Shown piece after piece: positions 6,301 through 14,192 of a DNA stretch of 44,763 nucleotides. The number at the start of each line of letters is the position of its first letter. The stretch's first letter is position 1. Below the pieces are notes generated by a model. That model ran no database searches, had not been told where the DNA came from, and saw only the letters and a program-made list of their open reading frames with translations. The translations under genes were made by a program, and so were the position numbers. The DNA comes from Bdellovibrionota bacterium (GTDB taxonomy: Bacteria > Bdellovibrionota > UBA1018 > CAUJDS01), in assembly GCA_963169695.1 (NCBI GenBank), contig CAUJDS010000041.1:1-44763 (forward strand). Reading direction: 5' to 3'.

Positions 6301-6887
6301 ATCTGAATGGACGTGCAATCAAGCCAACGCTTTCTCTGCCATCGAACCTCAATGTCTCTGGAAATTCTGGTCTAGAAAAAAAATCACATTTTTCAATCGT
6401 GAAACCAGCGCTCCTGAAAACCCTTTTAAGAACGGATGGATCAAGCATGTGCATTTGATCAGGCAAGTTAAAACCCTTCCTTGTATCGTGCATTCTATAG
6501 TTGTCGATGAATCCCGGCCATTTCTCGCCAATCTTGATTCGCTCTTCATAGGTAGGAATGAACCAGGAATGATTTCTAAAATATAGTGTAGTTGTCAGTA
6601 AAATCGGTAGCTGCTCTACTTTTGAGGATGTCTAGATGCCGCCCGTCGACTTCATTTGCTATAACCTTGGCACCACCCTTTAATGCTTCTAACGAGGCAA
6701 CTCCGTACGCTGCTCCGATATCCAAAGCAGGTCCTGGCCCCTGCGGAGCAAATTTGATGAACGCTTGCATGTAAGGATCGCTAGGGTAAGCCCCCATAAA
6801 CCCCTGGTTGTTTAATGTTCGGATAAAAAATCCATCGGACTCCGGCTGCGGCATTTGCAAAGTCTCTGTCACTTCCTTTTTCTTCAT
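6293..6887 (-). pseudogene. class I SAM methyltransferase with internal deletion and frameshift
   Basis: The 5' part (from 6887) encodes 103 residues with the SAM-binding motif ALDIGAAYGVASLEAL and the motif II region VIANEVDGRHLDIL, then stops just after NYTIF. One frame over, the text continues as YFRNHSWFIPTYEERIKI and ends with FNLPDQMHMLDPSVL and AGFTIEKCDFF, the usual C-terminus of this methyltransferase type. About 100 residues that normally lie between motif II and the C-terminal part are absent. The gene is therefore inactive. Its 3' end overlaps the convergent 5649-6300 gene. Confidence 0.75.
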
Positions 6888-7113
6888 GGCGCATCCAATA
6901 CCATACAGTCACTCGAACTTCATCATTCGCTGAAACCCCTCAATGATGAACATTCGCATAGGGATCTAATACAAACCTTTTTTATTCAACCAAACTACTT
7001 TGCTCAAGGCGCCCGCCCCGTATATCTTCTGCACCATTTATGGCAATACGGACTAAGATCGATTTGAATCGCACGGATGACTAGGGGTTGAACGCCGTAG
7101 ACTTAGCATCGGT

Positions 7114-7139
7114 CAGCTGGTACCCGGGTAGCAAAGCTG
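7114..7139. promoter_or_regulatory. nested palindrome before the EthD-like gene
   Basis: The perfect 10-bp palindrome TACCCGGGTA (7121-7130) lies inside a wider inverted repeat, CAGCT (7114-7118) with AGCTG (7135-7139), about 22 bases before the GTG start at 7161. Its place between any promoter and the ribosome site suggests a repressor site. The rest of 6888-7160 shows no gene. Confidence 0.35.
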
Positions 7140-7160
7140 TGCATTTATAAGGAGTCAAAA

Positions 7161-7493
7161 GTGTTTACCATAACCGTCGTACTACGAAAGAAGCCCGAAG
7201 TATCTACAGAGGAGTTTAGAAGAATCTGGAAAGACGTATACGCACCTCTTTATCGTCAACTTCCAGAGGTCAAATCCTACGTTCAATACCATTTGGCGGA
7301 TCGTCGAAAAGATGCGTCAGAAGATCCCATTGACGGAATCGCCATCATGAGCTTTGAGTCAGAAGAAGCGATGAGAAAGGCGTGGGATACCGAAGTCTAT
7401 AAGAAGGCGAGTAAAATCCGTGAAAGTATCATGAGAGAGACTGCCGTTGGAGTCCATGTTGGATCCGCTGACGAAGTGGCAGTGATCATCTAA
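7161..7493 (+). CDS. EthD-like dimeric alpha/beta-barrel protein
   Basis: This 110-aa protein starts FTITVVLRKKPEVSTEEFRRIWK, the usual opening of EthD-family ferredoxin-like proteins, with a later beta strand (DGIAIMSFESEEAMRKAW) and a conserved C-terminal strand. Such proteins dimerise into an alpha/beta barrel and are linked to breakdown or cyclisation of small organic molecules; the role here is unknown. The GTG start has a strong AAGGAG site six bases before it. It is one of the few intact genes in the decayed zone and converges on the next gene with only 12 bases between stops. Confidence 0.7.
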   Translation: MFTITVVLRKKPEVSTEEFRRIWKDVYAPLYRQLPEVKSYVQYHLADRRKDASEDPIDGIAIMSFESEEAMRKAWDTEVYKKASKIRESIMRETAVGVHVGSADEVAVII

Positions 7494-7505
7494 CAAAAAT
7501 GTAGG

Positions 7506-8234
7506 CTACTCTTTTCCTGTGCGAGGGCGATACTCACCCATCACCCGATACTGAATTTCAATGCCTTCGAATTCCGTTACTTTACCAGGTATATCTTTCT
7601 CGGATGCGACGTTTACAATAAGAAAAAACGTACCCTCTGCATTTCTAGAAATACCTACGCCCCGAAAGCCAGAGAAATTGCAGTGCCCTAAACTTTGAAA
7701 GCGATTCTTGGCGCCGACTATGGGTGGCTCACCGGCATCTGAAGGACTGCCTTTGGGCTCAGTGAGCTTGGCAGATCGAGCCTGTCGCATTTTTAGTCCA
7801 ACCCATTCTAACGCTAAGCCGCTCAGCGCTCGCTCTCCCACTTTAAATGCACTCAGCAAATCTACAATGACCTTCTTGGAGGCGGTCAACTCGAGGTAGG
7901 TTTCACCTTTCTCAGTGTAATGAAACCTCCACTGAGTGATCTTAAGCTTTTTTAGAAGAGGGTGAAAAGCCTCATTGAGATCTACAGGAGGACTCCCTTC
8001 ATCCCTTTCCCCCGAAACCTCCCGGAATAAAAAAAACACCCTGAAATGCTCATCCGCACGAGCGGCAACTAGGGCTTTACGCAAAGTGCTACTCAGCTTA
8101 GCGCGATGGGCGTTTAATACTTCCGCACACTCCGCTCTGCTCTTTCTGCTGGAGTCCGTCGCGTAGGAATAAGATAGAGAGAATGAGCCTGTCAGAATCA
8201 AACCCAGAACAAATAGTGACATAAATCTCGTCAT
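7506..8234 (-). CDS. secreted protein of unknown function
   Basis: The predicted start is the ATG at 8234, with GGAG seven bases upstream; a TTG six codons earlier is less likely. The product (about 242 aa) begins with a signal peptide (TRFMSLFVLGLILTGSFSLS). The middle holds a ferredoxin-like alternation with RVFFLFREVSGE and TYLELTASKKVIVDLLSAF, and the C-terminal part (VGAKNRFQSLGHCNFSGFRG) ends in an extended strand region. I do not recognise the family. It is probably periplasmic. Confidence 0.6.
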   Translation of the reverse strand: MTRFMSLFVLGLILTGSFSLSYSYATDSSRKSRAECAEVLNAHRAKLSSTLRKALVAARADEHFRVFFLFREVSGERDEGSPPVDLNEAFHPLLKKLKITQWRFHYTEKGETYLELTASKKVIVDLLSAFKVGERALSGLALEWVGLKMRQARSAKLTEPKGSPSDAGEPPIVGAKNRFQSLGHCNFSGFRGVGISRNAEGTFFLIVNVASEKDIPGKVTEFEGIEIQYRVMGEYRPRTGKE

Positions 8235-8309
8235 TGAGGGCTCCACATCCAAACCATTCCGATTTTCCGTTTGTAAAACAAAGACACCGACAAGACAAGG
8301 GCTCGGGCT

Positions 8310-8639
8310 ATGACCAGACTTTGGTGCGCGTTATTTCACGCCGCAACGGGAGCTTCCTTAGATGAATCAACTAAAGCCGGTAGTACTTTTGCCCGTGGCC
8401 TGGGAGAACCCTCAGATGGATTGGAAGATCCGTTTACGGGCTCTTCCACAGGCTGCATGGCGGCTTATCTTTGGAAATACCGGCTAGTAAAAGATCCTCA
8501 TTTTGTTGCAGAGCAAGGACACTGGATGAATGGCCCTGGGTCTGCTGAAGTTACGATCGTAGGAACTCGCGATGCCATTCAAACAATCAAAGTATCAGGG
8601 CAAGGCGTGACACTCATTGAAGGCGAAATAACGATTTAA
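8310..8639 (+). pseudogene. C-terminal remnant of a PhzF-like isomerase/epimerase
   Basis: From about 8390 the frame encodes LEDPFTGSSTGCMAAYLW followed by FVAEQGHWMN and IKVSGQGVTLIEGEITI, the C-terminal half of PhzF/YddE-type proteins (the EDPxTGS motif and the EQG motif). The N-terminal domain with the catalytic glutamate is missing; full proteins are near 260-300 residues. The first 25 codons look unrelated. It is most likely a truncated pseudogene of the decayed zone, ending 79 bases before the convergent DUF2892 gene. Confidence 0.65.
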
Positions 8640-8718
8640 CAAAAGAAATCCTTCCCTTCTCCAAGGCCCTAATTGGAACTCGGCAATGAAGCCGGATCAA
8701 GGAGTCCTGAATTAATTT

Positions 8719-8907
8719 CTATTTCTTTGAGCAGGTACTGATTCCCAGCATCGCATAGGGAGGACACCATCCCATTAGTCCTGTAGCAACTGGAATAAGT
8801 CCAAGTAAGAACCAAGGATTCTGAGGACCCACAAATGCCATACTGACTAGAACCAATCCCACAACGACGCGAATCCCTCTTTCGACAGGATGGATATTTT
8901 TTTTCAT
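8719..8907 (-). CDS. DUF2892 (YgaP transmembrane-type) small membrane protein
   Basis: This 62-aa protein has two hydrophobic segments (VVVGLVLVSMAFVG and WFLLGLIPVATGLMGW) and the family signature GWCPPYAMLGISTC with two cysteines. DUF2892 is the membrane part of YgaP, a rhodanese-linked sulfur protein, and also occurs alone beside sulfur-handling and ArsR/BigR-regulated genes. It is the last gene of the efflux operon. AAAGGAAAG precedes the ATG. Confidence 0.75.
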   Translation of the reverse strand: MKKNIHPVERGIRVVVGLVLVSMAFVGPQNPWFLLGLIPVATGLMGWCPPYAMLGISTCSKK

Positions 8908-8909
8908 AG

Positions 8910-9095
8910 TTACTTTCCTTTCATTTTGTTCAGGACCATTTCAAGCGGACAGAACTTCGTAAAAGCTGACTGCAACAAATTAGCGCCGACAAATGCAGTG
9001 AAATAAATCCATTGGGAAGCATGAAGGTGAGCTAGGATCAAACTTCCCAAAATAAAAACACCAGCAAAAGCTCGCACTTGTCTTTCTACACTCAT
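8910..9095 (-). CDS. second DUF2892-type small membrane protein
   Basis: The ATG at 9095, one base after the RND stop and preceded by AAGGAGGGG, gives a 61-aa protein (MSVERQVRAFAGVFILG...). It has two membrane segments and the conserved FCPLEMVLNKM ending with one cysteine, typical of DUF2892. Two adjacent but divergent copies suggest they form a hetero-oligomer or handle a shared sulfur substrate; this is inference. It is translated together with the RND gene upstream. Confidence 0.75.
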   Translation of the reverse strand: MSVERQVRAFAGVFILGSLILAHLHASQWIYFTAFVGANLLQSAFTKFCPLEMVLNKMKGK

Positions 9096-9096
9096 T

Positions 9097-12000
9097 TCAC
9101 ACCCCTCCTTGTTGAGATAATTGTAACAGACGAGCCCGACTTGCACCCACAAACCAATAATAGAGCACGGGTACCGCAAAGCGACTCAAGACCGTCGCAG
9201 CAATTTCTCCAAACATCAAACTCACTGCTAGTCCCTGAAAAATTGGATCAAAGAGCATAACCGAACTCCCTACTACCACAGCAGCGGCCGTTAGCAGCAT
9301 CGGACGAAATCGAAGAACACCGGCACTCACAACGGCTTCCTTGAGCTCCATCCCAGTCGCAAGCTGATGTTCGATAAAGTCCACAAGGATAATCGAATTC
9401 CTAACAATGATCCCCGCACCTGCAATAAAACCAATCATCGAAGTGGCAGTAAAGTAAGCGCCCGTCATCCAGTGTCCAGGCAGAATCCCTATTAGGCTAA
9501 TCGGTATGGGAGCCATGATGATCAACGGCACAGAAAAGCTCTTGAACCAACCCAAAACCAATACATAGATAAGGATCATCACAACAGCAAACGCCCCTCC
9601 TAGGTCCCGAAATACCTCGTAGGTAATGAACCACTCACCATCCCACTTCACAACGGGCTTCACTGTATCCCACGGTACTTCGGCCGTTTGCTGGTGATAA
9701 GGTATTTTTGGACCCAGTTTTAGAATCCCATACACCGGAGATTCTTCAGCTCCAGACAACTCACTCATCACATAAGATACCGGCTTGAGGTTCTTACGAT
9801 AGAGCGTTTCATCATCTCGATACTCTGGATTCTTTAGAGTCTCTTCAACCCTAAGGCTTCCGGATTCGAAGGAGGAGACCACTTGGCCTCTTAAGGGGGA
9901 CACGCTCGAACGCACAGAAGAAGCAACTGAGAGATCGACACTAACGTCTTCTGGGCTACTCGCCTCGCCCAGTGAAACCAGTGGGGATTCGGAGAAAACA
10001 AGCTGACCCACACTTAGGATCTGCCTCGCTTGTGTGCCTAAAAGCCCGCCTTTCTGCTGGTCGTATTCGTAGAGCTTTCTTGGTCGCCCCAATCGCATCG
10101 TTGAATCCAAATCCACGACACTCGGCTCTGTCCGAAATACTTCATAGACTTCTTTAGCCACTCGCTTTCTTGTCTCTGCGTCGGGACCGTAGACTTCCGC
10201 CAACATCGTTGCTAGTACGGGCGGTCCAGGCGGTATCTCAAGAACCTTGGTGATTGCCTTTTTCTCCAATCCAAATTGATGAATTGCCGGTCGCAAAGAC
10301 TCAATGACCTGATGACTGGATAGCTTTCGATCTCCTTTGTCAGAAAGTACAATCTGCAGATCAGTCAAGAAATCGGATTTCCTAAGAAAAGTATGTTTCA
10401 CCATCCCTGAAAAGGAGAAGGGCGCTGCTTCACCCGCAAATACTTGAACTTTTTCCACGTCAGCATTTTCTAGCAACTTTTTTGCCAGTTCAGTAGACCA
10501 TTCAAGGGACTGACCTAGCGGGGTTGTTGGGGGATAATCTATCGTGACTTGAAACTCATTTTTATTATCAAAAGGAAGCATCTTCACTTTTACAAACTTA
10601 AAATAGACGAGGCTGCTGGCCAAAAGCAAAAGTGCGAAGATCACGCCTCCAAAGGCTATCGAAGCCGCGGGCTTCTTAAAAAGATGCTCCATCAATCTTC
10701 GATAGATGCGATCGAGTCTTCCTTCCTTCTCTTGTTCGCCCTTTGCTCCATCGGAGTCGTCGGAATGAACTTTCAATATTCTCACCGCGGCCCACGGTGT
10801 AACAATAAAGGCTACGAACAGCGACAGAATCATTGCCAAGCTAGCGCCCACAGGAATGGGCTTCATATACGGTCCCATCAGTCCACGAACAAAGGCCATC
10901 GGAAGTATCGCGGCTATTACTGTAAAAGTTGCCAATATCGTCGGATTCCCCACCTCCGACACTGCGTTAAGCGTTGCTCGCACCAAACCCAATGCTCTAT
11001 TTTTCTTGAGATGGCGCTCAATGTTTTCAACAACCACAATGGCGTCGTCAACCAAAATTCCGATAGAAAAAATAAGCGCAAAGAGAGTTACACGATTGAG
11101 CGTGTAACCCATAAAATAGTAAATCGCCAACGTCAGGGCCAAAGTTACCGGAATAGCCGTCGCCACAACCAGCGAAGCGCGTACTCCCATCACTATGGCA
11201 ATCAACACTGTCACCGATAAGGTCGCTAACAAAAGATGTTCAATCAACTCCTTAGATTTGTCCGCGGCAGTCGATCCGTAATTTCTAACCTCGGTCATGA
11301 CAACGCCAGATGGCAGACTGGATTTGAATCGCTCCGCTCGAACCAGCAACTGCGACGCTAGCTCTACGACATTGGTCCCTTTTCGCTTGGCAAAAGCTAT
11401 AGAGACTGCTTTCTCTGGAACGGCGCCACGCTCTCTATCCAATAGAACGGAATTACGCGTCACCTCTTCCGGGCCATCAGAAACGGTGGCAACGTCACGG
11501 ATTCTGACAATTCCGCCACCCCGCTGACCAACGGCCAAGTTCTCAATGTCGGCGGATGAACGAACTCTTCCACCCATTTCCACATCAAAGACTTTTTTAG
11601 CGCCCCAGGTCTTTCCTACGGGGGCATAAGCGTCGTTGGCTTTCAATGCCAGAGCAACAGCCGTCAATGACACCCCTCGTGTTCTCAGACTTTCGGGGTT
11701 AACAACGACTCTTACCGCTCGCTTTTGTCCACCCAGCAGTTCAACATGACTCAGGTCGGGAGTACTGGAAAGCTCACGCGCGAGAGGTGCAACTAGCGCT
11801 CGAAGTTCATAGTCACTCGCTGCTTTGGAGCTGAACGTCAGTGTTAAAAAAGGAACGTCGTCTATCGAGAAAGACTTCACCAGTGGCTGTCCAACATTGG
11901 CCGGTAACTCGGACCGGATACTAAGAAGCTTGTGGTGAATCTTCACCAAACTCGGCTCAATAGGCTCGCCCACCCTAAACCGGACCGTAATCATCGTGCC

Positions 12001-12309
12001 GTGAGCTCGGCTCGCTGAGTAGACATACTCGACTCCGTCCAATCCCCAGACAGCGCGCTCGATGGGCTCCGTCACCTTTCTCTCTACCTCATTGGCTTCG
12101 AACCCTGGGCTAGCAACGTGGACATCCACCCTCGGCACTGAAATCTGTGGTTCTTCTTCCTTTGGGGTCAGCCACACGGCGAAAAGGCCCATGAAAATAC
12201 TGCCAATTGCAATGACTGGGGTCAGTTTTGAATGAACAAATAAACCAGCTAAACGACCGGCAAATCCAACTTTAGCTGGAATACAGTCATCACTATCTTG
12301 AATTTTCAT
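9097..12309 (-). CDS. RND efflux permease (AcrB-like, HAE type)
   Basis: This 1070-aa inner-membrane protein has full RND length, with the first membrane helix at about residues 28-48 and a periplasmic porter domain after it. The proton-relay helix contains GILVDDAIVVVENIERH with the adjacent aspartates D421/D422. That VDD pattern is typical of hydrophobe/amphiphile exporters rather than CzcA-type metal pumps. Such pumps use the proton gradient and normally need a periplasmic adaptor and a TolC channel. TolC is encoded just upstream with a 17-base overlap, but no adaptor gene lies in the operon. Co-regulation with a BigR-like repressor and DUF2892 proteins points to sulfur-related or electrophile substrates (inference). 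Confidence 0.88.
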   Translation of the reverse strand: MKIQDSDDCIPAKVGFAGRLAGLFVHSKLTPVIAIGSIFMGLFAVWLTPKEEEPQISVPRVDVHVASPGFEANEVERKVTEPIERAVWGLDGVEYVYSASRAHGTMITVRFRVGEPIEPSLVKIHHKLLSIRSELPANVGQPLVKSFSIDDVPFLTLTFSSKAASDYELRALVAPLARELSSTPDLSHVELLGGQKRAVRVVVNPESLRTRGVSLTAVALALKANDAYAPVGKTWGAKKVFDVEMGGRVRSSADIENLAVGQRGGGIVRIRDVATVSDGPEEVTRNSVLLDRERGAVPEKAVSIAFAKRKGTNVVELASQLLVRAERFKSSLPSGVVMTEVRNYGSTAADKSKELIEHLLLATLSVTVLIAIVMGVRASLVVATAIPVTLALTLAIYYFMGYTLNRVTLFALIFSIGILVDDAIVVVENIERHLKKNRALGLVRATLNAVSEVGNPTILATFTVIAAILPMAFVRGLMGPYMKPIPVGASLAMILSLFVAFIVTPWAAVRILKVHSDDSDGAKGEQEKEGRLDRIYRRLMEHLFKKPAASIAFGGVIFALLLLASSLVYFKFVKVKMLPFDNKNEFQVTIDYPPTTPLGQSLEWSTELAKKLLENADVEKVQVFAGEAAPFSFSGMVKHTFLRKSDFLTDLQIVLSDKGDRKLSSHQVIESLRPAIHQFGLEKKAITKVLEIPPGPPVLATMLAEVYGPDAETRKRVAKEVYEVFRTEPSVVDLDSTMRLGRPRKLYEYDQQKGGLLGTQARQILSVGQLVFSESPLVSLGEASSPEDVSVDLSVASSVRSSVSPLRGQVVSSFESGSLRVEETLKNPEYRDDETLYRKNLKPVSYVMSELSGAEESPVYGILKLGPKIPYHQQTAEVPWDTVKPVVKWDGEWFITYEVFRDLGGAFAVVMILIYVLVLGWFKSFSVPLIIMAPIPISLIGILPGHWMTGAYFTATSMIGFIAGAGIIVRNSIILVDFIEHQLATGMELKEAVVSAGVLRFRPMLLTAAAVVVGSSVMLFDPIFQGLAVSLMFGEIAATVLSRFAVPVLYYWFVGASRARLLQLSQQGGV

Positions 12310-13666
12310 CCGGGATTTCCTCGTTAGCGGAAGACAGAAAAACTTGAGATCTCAAATGCACCATAGCCAACTCTACTTCCGTCCGATTGACAATAAGGTC
12401 TGAGCGCCGACTCAAGACTTCAACCAACTGCAAAGCATTGATGGAACCATTACGAAATAGATTCCGTGCCGTCTGACCCTGAGCCTCCAAAAATCCTGCA
12501 CTTTCATCTAGAAGCTCAAGATTCTTCTCCACAGCATCCAATCCAACTAGAGACCCCGCTCGCGAGGTCTCTAGCTTCGACTGAAGTTCCTCCGCCCGAG
12601 CATGAGCAGCAAATGCGGAGTGTTCTGCTTGTTTGATCACTCCAAAATTGGAGGCTGAAAAAAGATCCCACTGCAAATAGGCACCAGTGGCATAACTAGT
12701 ACCCGTCCCCCTTGATCCAGAGACAAGATCGCCCTGAGCGAAAAGCCCCACTCGAGGCAAAAAGCGCGCTTTTTCTCCTTCCATCGCAAAATCCAACGCG
12801 TCTGCACTGGCCTGGGCAGATAAAACTCCAGCCGGTTGGCCTCCGCTAGGTGCGTCTGTGGAATTTCCACCTGCAGTGGAATAGATGGTAGACAGAAATT
12901 CTCTTGCACGCACCACCTTAGGTTGCCAATCAGGTGGAAGGCCTTTTGCCACTGAAGCGACTTCCATAGCATTTGCCTTTCGCTTCGCCTCATTTTCGCC
13001 TCGAAGCCCTTCAATCCGGTTTCGTAGAGTCTTTAGTCCCAATAGACCTGAATAACCCACGAGATTTGATTTGCTTCCGATGCTGTATCGTTCAAGTAGT
13101 TCCTCGACACTTTCACCAAGACTGCGCAGGTGCTTCTCTTCTTCCAGTAAAACGAGTAGCGCGGCATAGCGTGACGCTATCCTCCCGTACTCAGCTCGCT
13201 CTGCAGCACGGACGTCCCATGACTTAGCTTCCGTCATTTTAGTAGCCGCATTGGCTAGAGCACTACGAAATCCGCCTTCATAGAGAGGAAAATCAACTCC
13301 CAATCTTGCCTGTTGAAAAAAATGACCTCCAGGTTGATTGAGAGATCCTGGCACAAAGTCAGAGACAGTAATTTCCCGTTGTTCCAAATTGAGCGCAAAA
13401 TTGGTACCGGGATCATTCGAAGAAAAAGCCCAGGCGCTAAGGGAAAGCTTGGGAAACCAATGACGACCAGCACGACGCATTCCGATCTCAGCCGCCTCAA
13501 AATCATGGCGCATACCTCGTAAGGATGGTGCTTCTTTTCTTACCAAACCCCAAATCGCTTCAAAATCAAAAACAGTGGGCACCTCCGTAGCCTGCGCCAC
13601 TAGTGAGACTGGAGCAATCAATACTATCCACAGCCAAAAAATCGCACTCCCCTTTGAAGTCAACAA
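12293..13666 (-). CDS. TolC-family outer membrane efflux protein
   Basis: This 457-aa protein has a signal peptide (FWLWIVLIAPVSLVAQA) and two long helical halves with beta-strand insertions (VDFPLYEGGFRSALAN; AYLQWDLFSASNFG), the layout of trimeric TolC channels. It would form the outer membrane exit duct for the RND pump. It starts at a TTG inside the end of the regulator gene, with a perfect AAGGAGG site, so repressor and channel are made together. Length is normal for the family. Confidence 0.85.
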   Translation of the reverse strand: MLTSKGSAIFWLWIVLIAPVSLVAQATEVPTVFDFEAIWGLVRKEAPSLRGMRHDFEAAEIGMRRAGRHWFPKLSLSAWAFSSNDPGTNFALNLEQREITVSDFVPGSLNQPGGHFFQQARLGVDFPLYEGGFRSALANAATKMTEAKSWDVRAAERAEYGRIASRYAALLVLLEEEKHLRSLGESVEELLERYSIGSKSNLVGYSGLLGLKTLRNRIEGLRGENEAKRKANAMEVASVAKGLPPDWQPKVVRAREFLSTIYSTAGGNSTDAPSGGQPAGVLSAQASADALDFAMEGEKARFLPRVGLFAQGDLVSGSRGTGTSYATGAYLQWDLFSASNFGVIKQAEHSAFAAHARAEELQSKLETSRAGSLVGLDAVEKNLELLDESAGFLEAQGQTARNLFRNGSINALQLVEVLSRRSDLIVNRTEVELAMVHLRSQVFLSSANEEIPDENSR

Positions 13667-13962
13667 TAGACCTCCTTCACTTTCCTCAACAGTCGGATCA
13701 GCTTAGGATCAGCAACACCATAATAGACAAACTGCCTATCGCGTCGAGACACTAGTAGGCCATCCTTCTTCATTCGACTCAAAAATTGGGACATCGCTGA
13801 TTGAGAAATCTCACAAAAATAGGTGAGCTCCATAACTGATTTTTCACCATCTAGTAGGCCGCAGAGTACCTTGAGCCGAGTTGGATGAGAAAGTGACCTA
13901 AGCACCCTGCTTACCGTTTCGCATCGCTTCAAGATAGCTTTGGATGCCTTCTTTTTCTTCAA
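13660..13962 (-). CDS. ArsR-family repressor, BigR/SqrR/YgaV-like
   Basis: This 100-aa winged-helix protein has the ArsR core: LRSLSHPTRLKVLCGLL (residues 21-37), the recognition region EISQSAMSQFLSRMKKDG (51-68) and a beta wing. Two cysteines, C34 in VLCGLL and C100 as the last residue (KEVYC), occupy the positions of the persulfide-sensing pair in BigR, SqrR and YgaV; C14 and C50 are extra. In that group, disulfide or tetrasulfide formation releases DNA. It starts with TTG preceded by AAGGGGA and overlaps the TolC gene. It probably represses its own operon through the operator at 14004-14035. Confidence 0.82.
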   Translation of the reverse strand: MKKKKASKAILKRCETVSRVLRSLSHPTRLKVLCGLLDGEKSVMELTYFCEISQSAMSQFLSRMKKDGLLVSRRDRQFVYYGVADPKLIRLLRKVKEVYC

Positions 13963-14003
13963 GACTTCCCCTTCGAAGTGGCCTAATGAGGTCTCTGATT
14001 TGA

Positions 14004-14042
14004 ATTACGTCTATCATATATGATATTAACGTAATATTGCAA
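14004..14042 (-). promoter_or_regulatory. promoter and nested palindromic operator of the efflux operon
   Basis: Read on the minus strand, -35 TTGCAA (14042-14037) and -10 TATGAT (14018-14013) are 18 bases apart and would start a transcript about 44 bases before the regulator gene. The -10 lies inside a perfect 14-bp palindrome, TATCATATATGATA (14012-14025), which is itself flanked by ATTACGT (14004-14010) and ACGTAAT (14029-14035). This AT-rich symmetrical site is what an ArsR-type dimer would cover to block RNA polymerase. Confidence 0.75.
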
Positions 14043-14154
14043 CCGCAAGGCGTCGGAAAGGGATGCTCAATCTCCTACAAAAATGGGCACGGCAAACCGT
14101 CCTCCGCCCTAATTTCGATCTTAGCGACATAGCACTGCTTGCTCCAAGCAAGAC

Positions 14155-14183
14155 TTGACTATGACCTCTTTGTCTCCTAGCCT
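14155..14183 (+). promoter_or_regulatory. candidate promoter of cbpA
   Basis: TTGACT (14155-14160) and TAGCCT (14178-14183) are 17 bases apart, which puts the transcript start within a few bases of the ATG at 14193. No Shine-Dalgarno sequence is present, consistent with a very short leader or none. Confidence 0.45.
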
Positions 14184-14192
14184 TCTGCCACT

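Noticed and set aside
10549-11220. A 223-codon plus-strand open frame
   Set aside because: It lies wholly antisense to the well-supported RND permease and has low-complexity His/Arg/Gln composition typical of a shadow frame.
9097-12309. Metal (CzcA-type) efflux role for the RND permease
   Set aside because: The proton-relay helix has the VDDAIVVVEN pattern of hydrophobe exporters, not the CzcA form.
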